From Phycisphaerales bacterium (GTDB lineage: Bacteria; Planctomycetota; Phycisphaerae; Phycisphaerales; SM1A02), in the NCBI GenBank assembly GCA_007127615.1, contig SKZB01000071.1:1-7514 (forward strand): a DNA stretch of 7,514 nt, read 5' to 3'. This document shows positions 7,157 to 7,514 of this stretch, one piece after another. Both the position numbers and the translations under genes were made by a program. How positions within the stretch are numbered: position 1 is the first letter of the stretch; each line of letters opens with the position of its first letter. Under the pieces are notes generated by a model. It had not been told where the DNA came from. It was given only the letters and a program-made list of their open reading frames with translations, and searched no databases.

Positions 7157-7447
7157 TCAATCGTGAAAGCCAGATCTTTTTTTGAGCCAGTCCAACTCCA
7201 CCTTCAACTGACCGATCTTCTGGTACAGCCGATCAGCCAGTTCATCACGCTGATCCGGACTCTGATCACGTCGACGCCCGAAAACCTCAGGGAGTCCCGC
7301 GAGCAACTGCTTCTTCCACTGCGTGATCTGGTTGATGTGAACCCCGTGCTCGCTTGACAGCTCGGACGCTGTCTTCTGACCACGAACCGCATCCAAAGCC
7401 ACCTTCGCCTTGAACTCGGCCGAGAACTGACGTCGTTTTCTCACCAT
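7157..7447 (-). CDS. IS3-family transposase OrfA (helix-turn-helix DNA-binding protein)
   Basis: The 96-residue product binds the IS ends and forms the N-terminal part of the fused transposase. It begins MVRKRRQFSAEFKAKVALDA, the typical IS3 OrfA opening, followed by a helix-turn-helix (TASELSSEHGVHINQITQWKKQ, split by the turn around residue 34) and a C-terminal heptad-like helix (ELADRLYQKIGQLKVELDWL) that would act as a leucine zipper for oligomerisation. AGGAG at 7461-7457 stands 9 nt before the ATG, supporting this start. The stop (7159-7157) is 10 nt ahead of the orfB ATG. The last codons include the A7 run where the frame change to orfB is expected. Length is normal for the family. Confidence 0.93.
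   Translation of the reverse strand: MVRKRRQFSAEFKAKVALDAVRGQKTASELSSEHGVHINQITQWKKQLLAGLPEVFGRRRDQSPDQRDELADRLYQKIGQLKVELDWLKKRSGFHD
7177..7183 (-). other. A7 slippage site joining orfA and orfB
   Basis: On the minus strand the orfA codons read CTC AAA AAA AGA, giving a run of seven A. The orfB frame is open from 7203 to beyond 7157, so the A7 lies inside the 47-nt overlap of both frames. OrfB is in the +1 frame relative to orfA. Loss of one A during transcription, or a +1 shift, would give an in-frame fusion reading WLKK-DLAFTIEQKRM. Most IS3 elements instead use a -1 shift at A AAA AAG. The position supports the role; the mechanism is inference. Confidence 0.55.
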
Positions 7448-7473
7448 CTTATTCGACTCCTGTTCGGGATCGA

Positions 7474-7485
7474 ATTCACCTTAAC
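7474..7485 (-). repeat. Subterminal IS box GTTAAGGTGAAT, right copy
   Basis: This is the inverted copy of 6205-6216. It lies between the terminal repeat and the orfA ribosome binding site, so transposase binding here could also affect orfA expression (inference). Confidence 0.6.
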
Positions 7486-7487
7486 CA

Positions 7488-7514
7488 CGCGCCCAGTTTT
7501 TGGGTAGTAGTACA
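7488..7514 (-). repeat. IS terminal inverted repeat next to orfA (right end)
   Basis: Read on the minus strand from 7514 it begins TGTACTACTACCC and continues to the conserved AACTGGGCGCG block at 7498-7488. It matches 19 of 27 bases of the left end. It stops exactly at the window edge, so whether any further IS bases follow cannot be seen. Confidence 0.65.

Larger units (their letters stand above)
6167..7514 (-). mobile_element. IS3-family insertion sequence, 1348 bp as delimited
   Basis: The element lies on the minus strand, with orfA (7447-7157) followed by orfB (7146-6181) flanked by inverted ends. The ends were set by aligning the left flank with the reverse complement of the right flank. 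The 27 terminal bases align without gaps, 19 of 27 identical, and both begin TG. The inner 11 (AACTGGGCGCG) are identical. A second shared box, GTTAAGGTGAAT, occurs just inside both ends (6205-6216, and 7485-7474 reversed). The length suits the IS3 family. The left junction falls in codon 221 of the repeat-protein gene. The right end coincides with the last base of the window, so the target duplication cannot be checked and the true end could be slightly further. Subgroup not assigned. Confidence 0.8.

Noticed and set aside
7177..7183. Canonical -1 frameshift heptamer A AAA AAG
   Set aside because: The string is present within the A run, but the orfB frame is +1 relative to orfA, so a standard -1 shift would not enter orfB.

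Overview
The window reads like a fragment of a GC-rich Gram-negative genome with an outer membrane. Planctomycetes or a related group (PVC, delta-proteobacterial or environmental lineages) fits best. The clues are two lipoprotein signal peptides, an inner-membrane RND pump with its periplasmic adaptor, and an exported protein with the repeat type associated with T5SS/PEP-CTERM proteins, which is common in planctomycete and verrucomicrobial genomes. This taxonomic placement is inference from protein style only; no rRNA or tRNA is present.

Layout. Positions 1-897 hold the 5' part of a minus-strand lipoprotein gene that runs off the left edge without a stop. Its N-terminal half resembles the helical leader of large lipoprotein alpha/beta-hydrolases. 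A 135-bp divergent intergenic region (898-1032) follows. The plus-strand operon 1033-5222 encodes a lipoprotein membrane-fusion (adaptor) protein and, with an ATGA stop/start overlap, a 1021-residue RND permease. Together they would form the inner-membrane and periplasmic parts of a proton-driven tripartite efflux pump. No outer-membrane factor and no regulator are visible in the window.

After a 283-bp intergenic stretch, an exported beta-repeat protein gene begins at 5506. It is cut after about 220 codons by an IS3-family insertion sequence lying on the minus strand (about 6167-7514). The IS has matching 27-bp imperfect terminal repeats, orfA (helix-turn-helix) and orfB (DD35E integrase-type transposase). 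The inferred outer IS end coincides with the last base of the window, so the other half of the interrupted gene and any target duplication are not visible.

The most notable points are four. The orfA/orfB junction sits on an A7 tract with orfB in the +1 frame, not the usual -1 frame. A long hairpin lies inside the 3' end of orfB. The permease has an Asp-Asn pair where AcrB has Asp-Asp. A misleading 559-codon chimeric reading frame runs from the interrupted gene antisense through the transposase. I see no convincing undescribed multi-gene system; the region is an ordinary efflux operon next to an IS-disrupted surface-protein gene.
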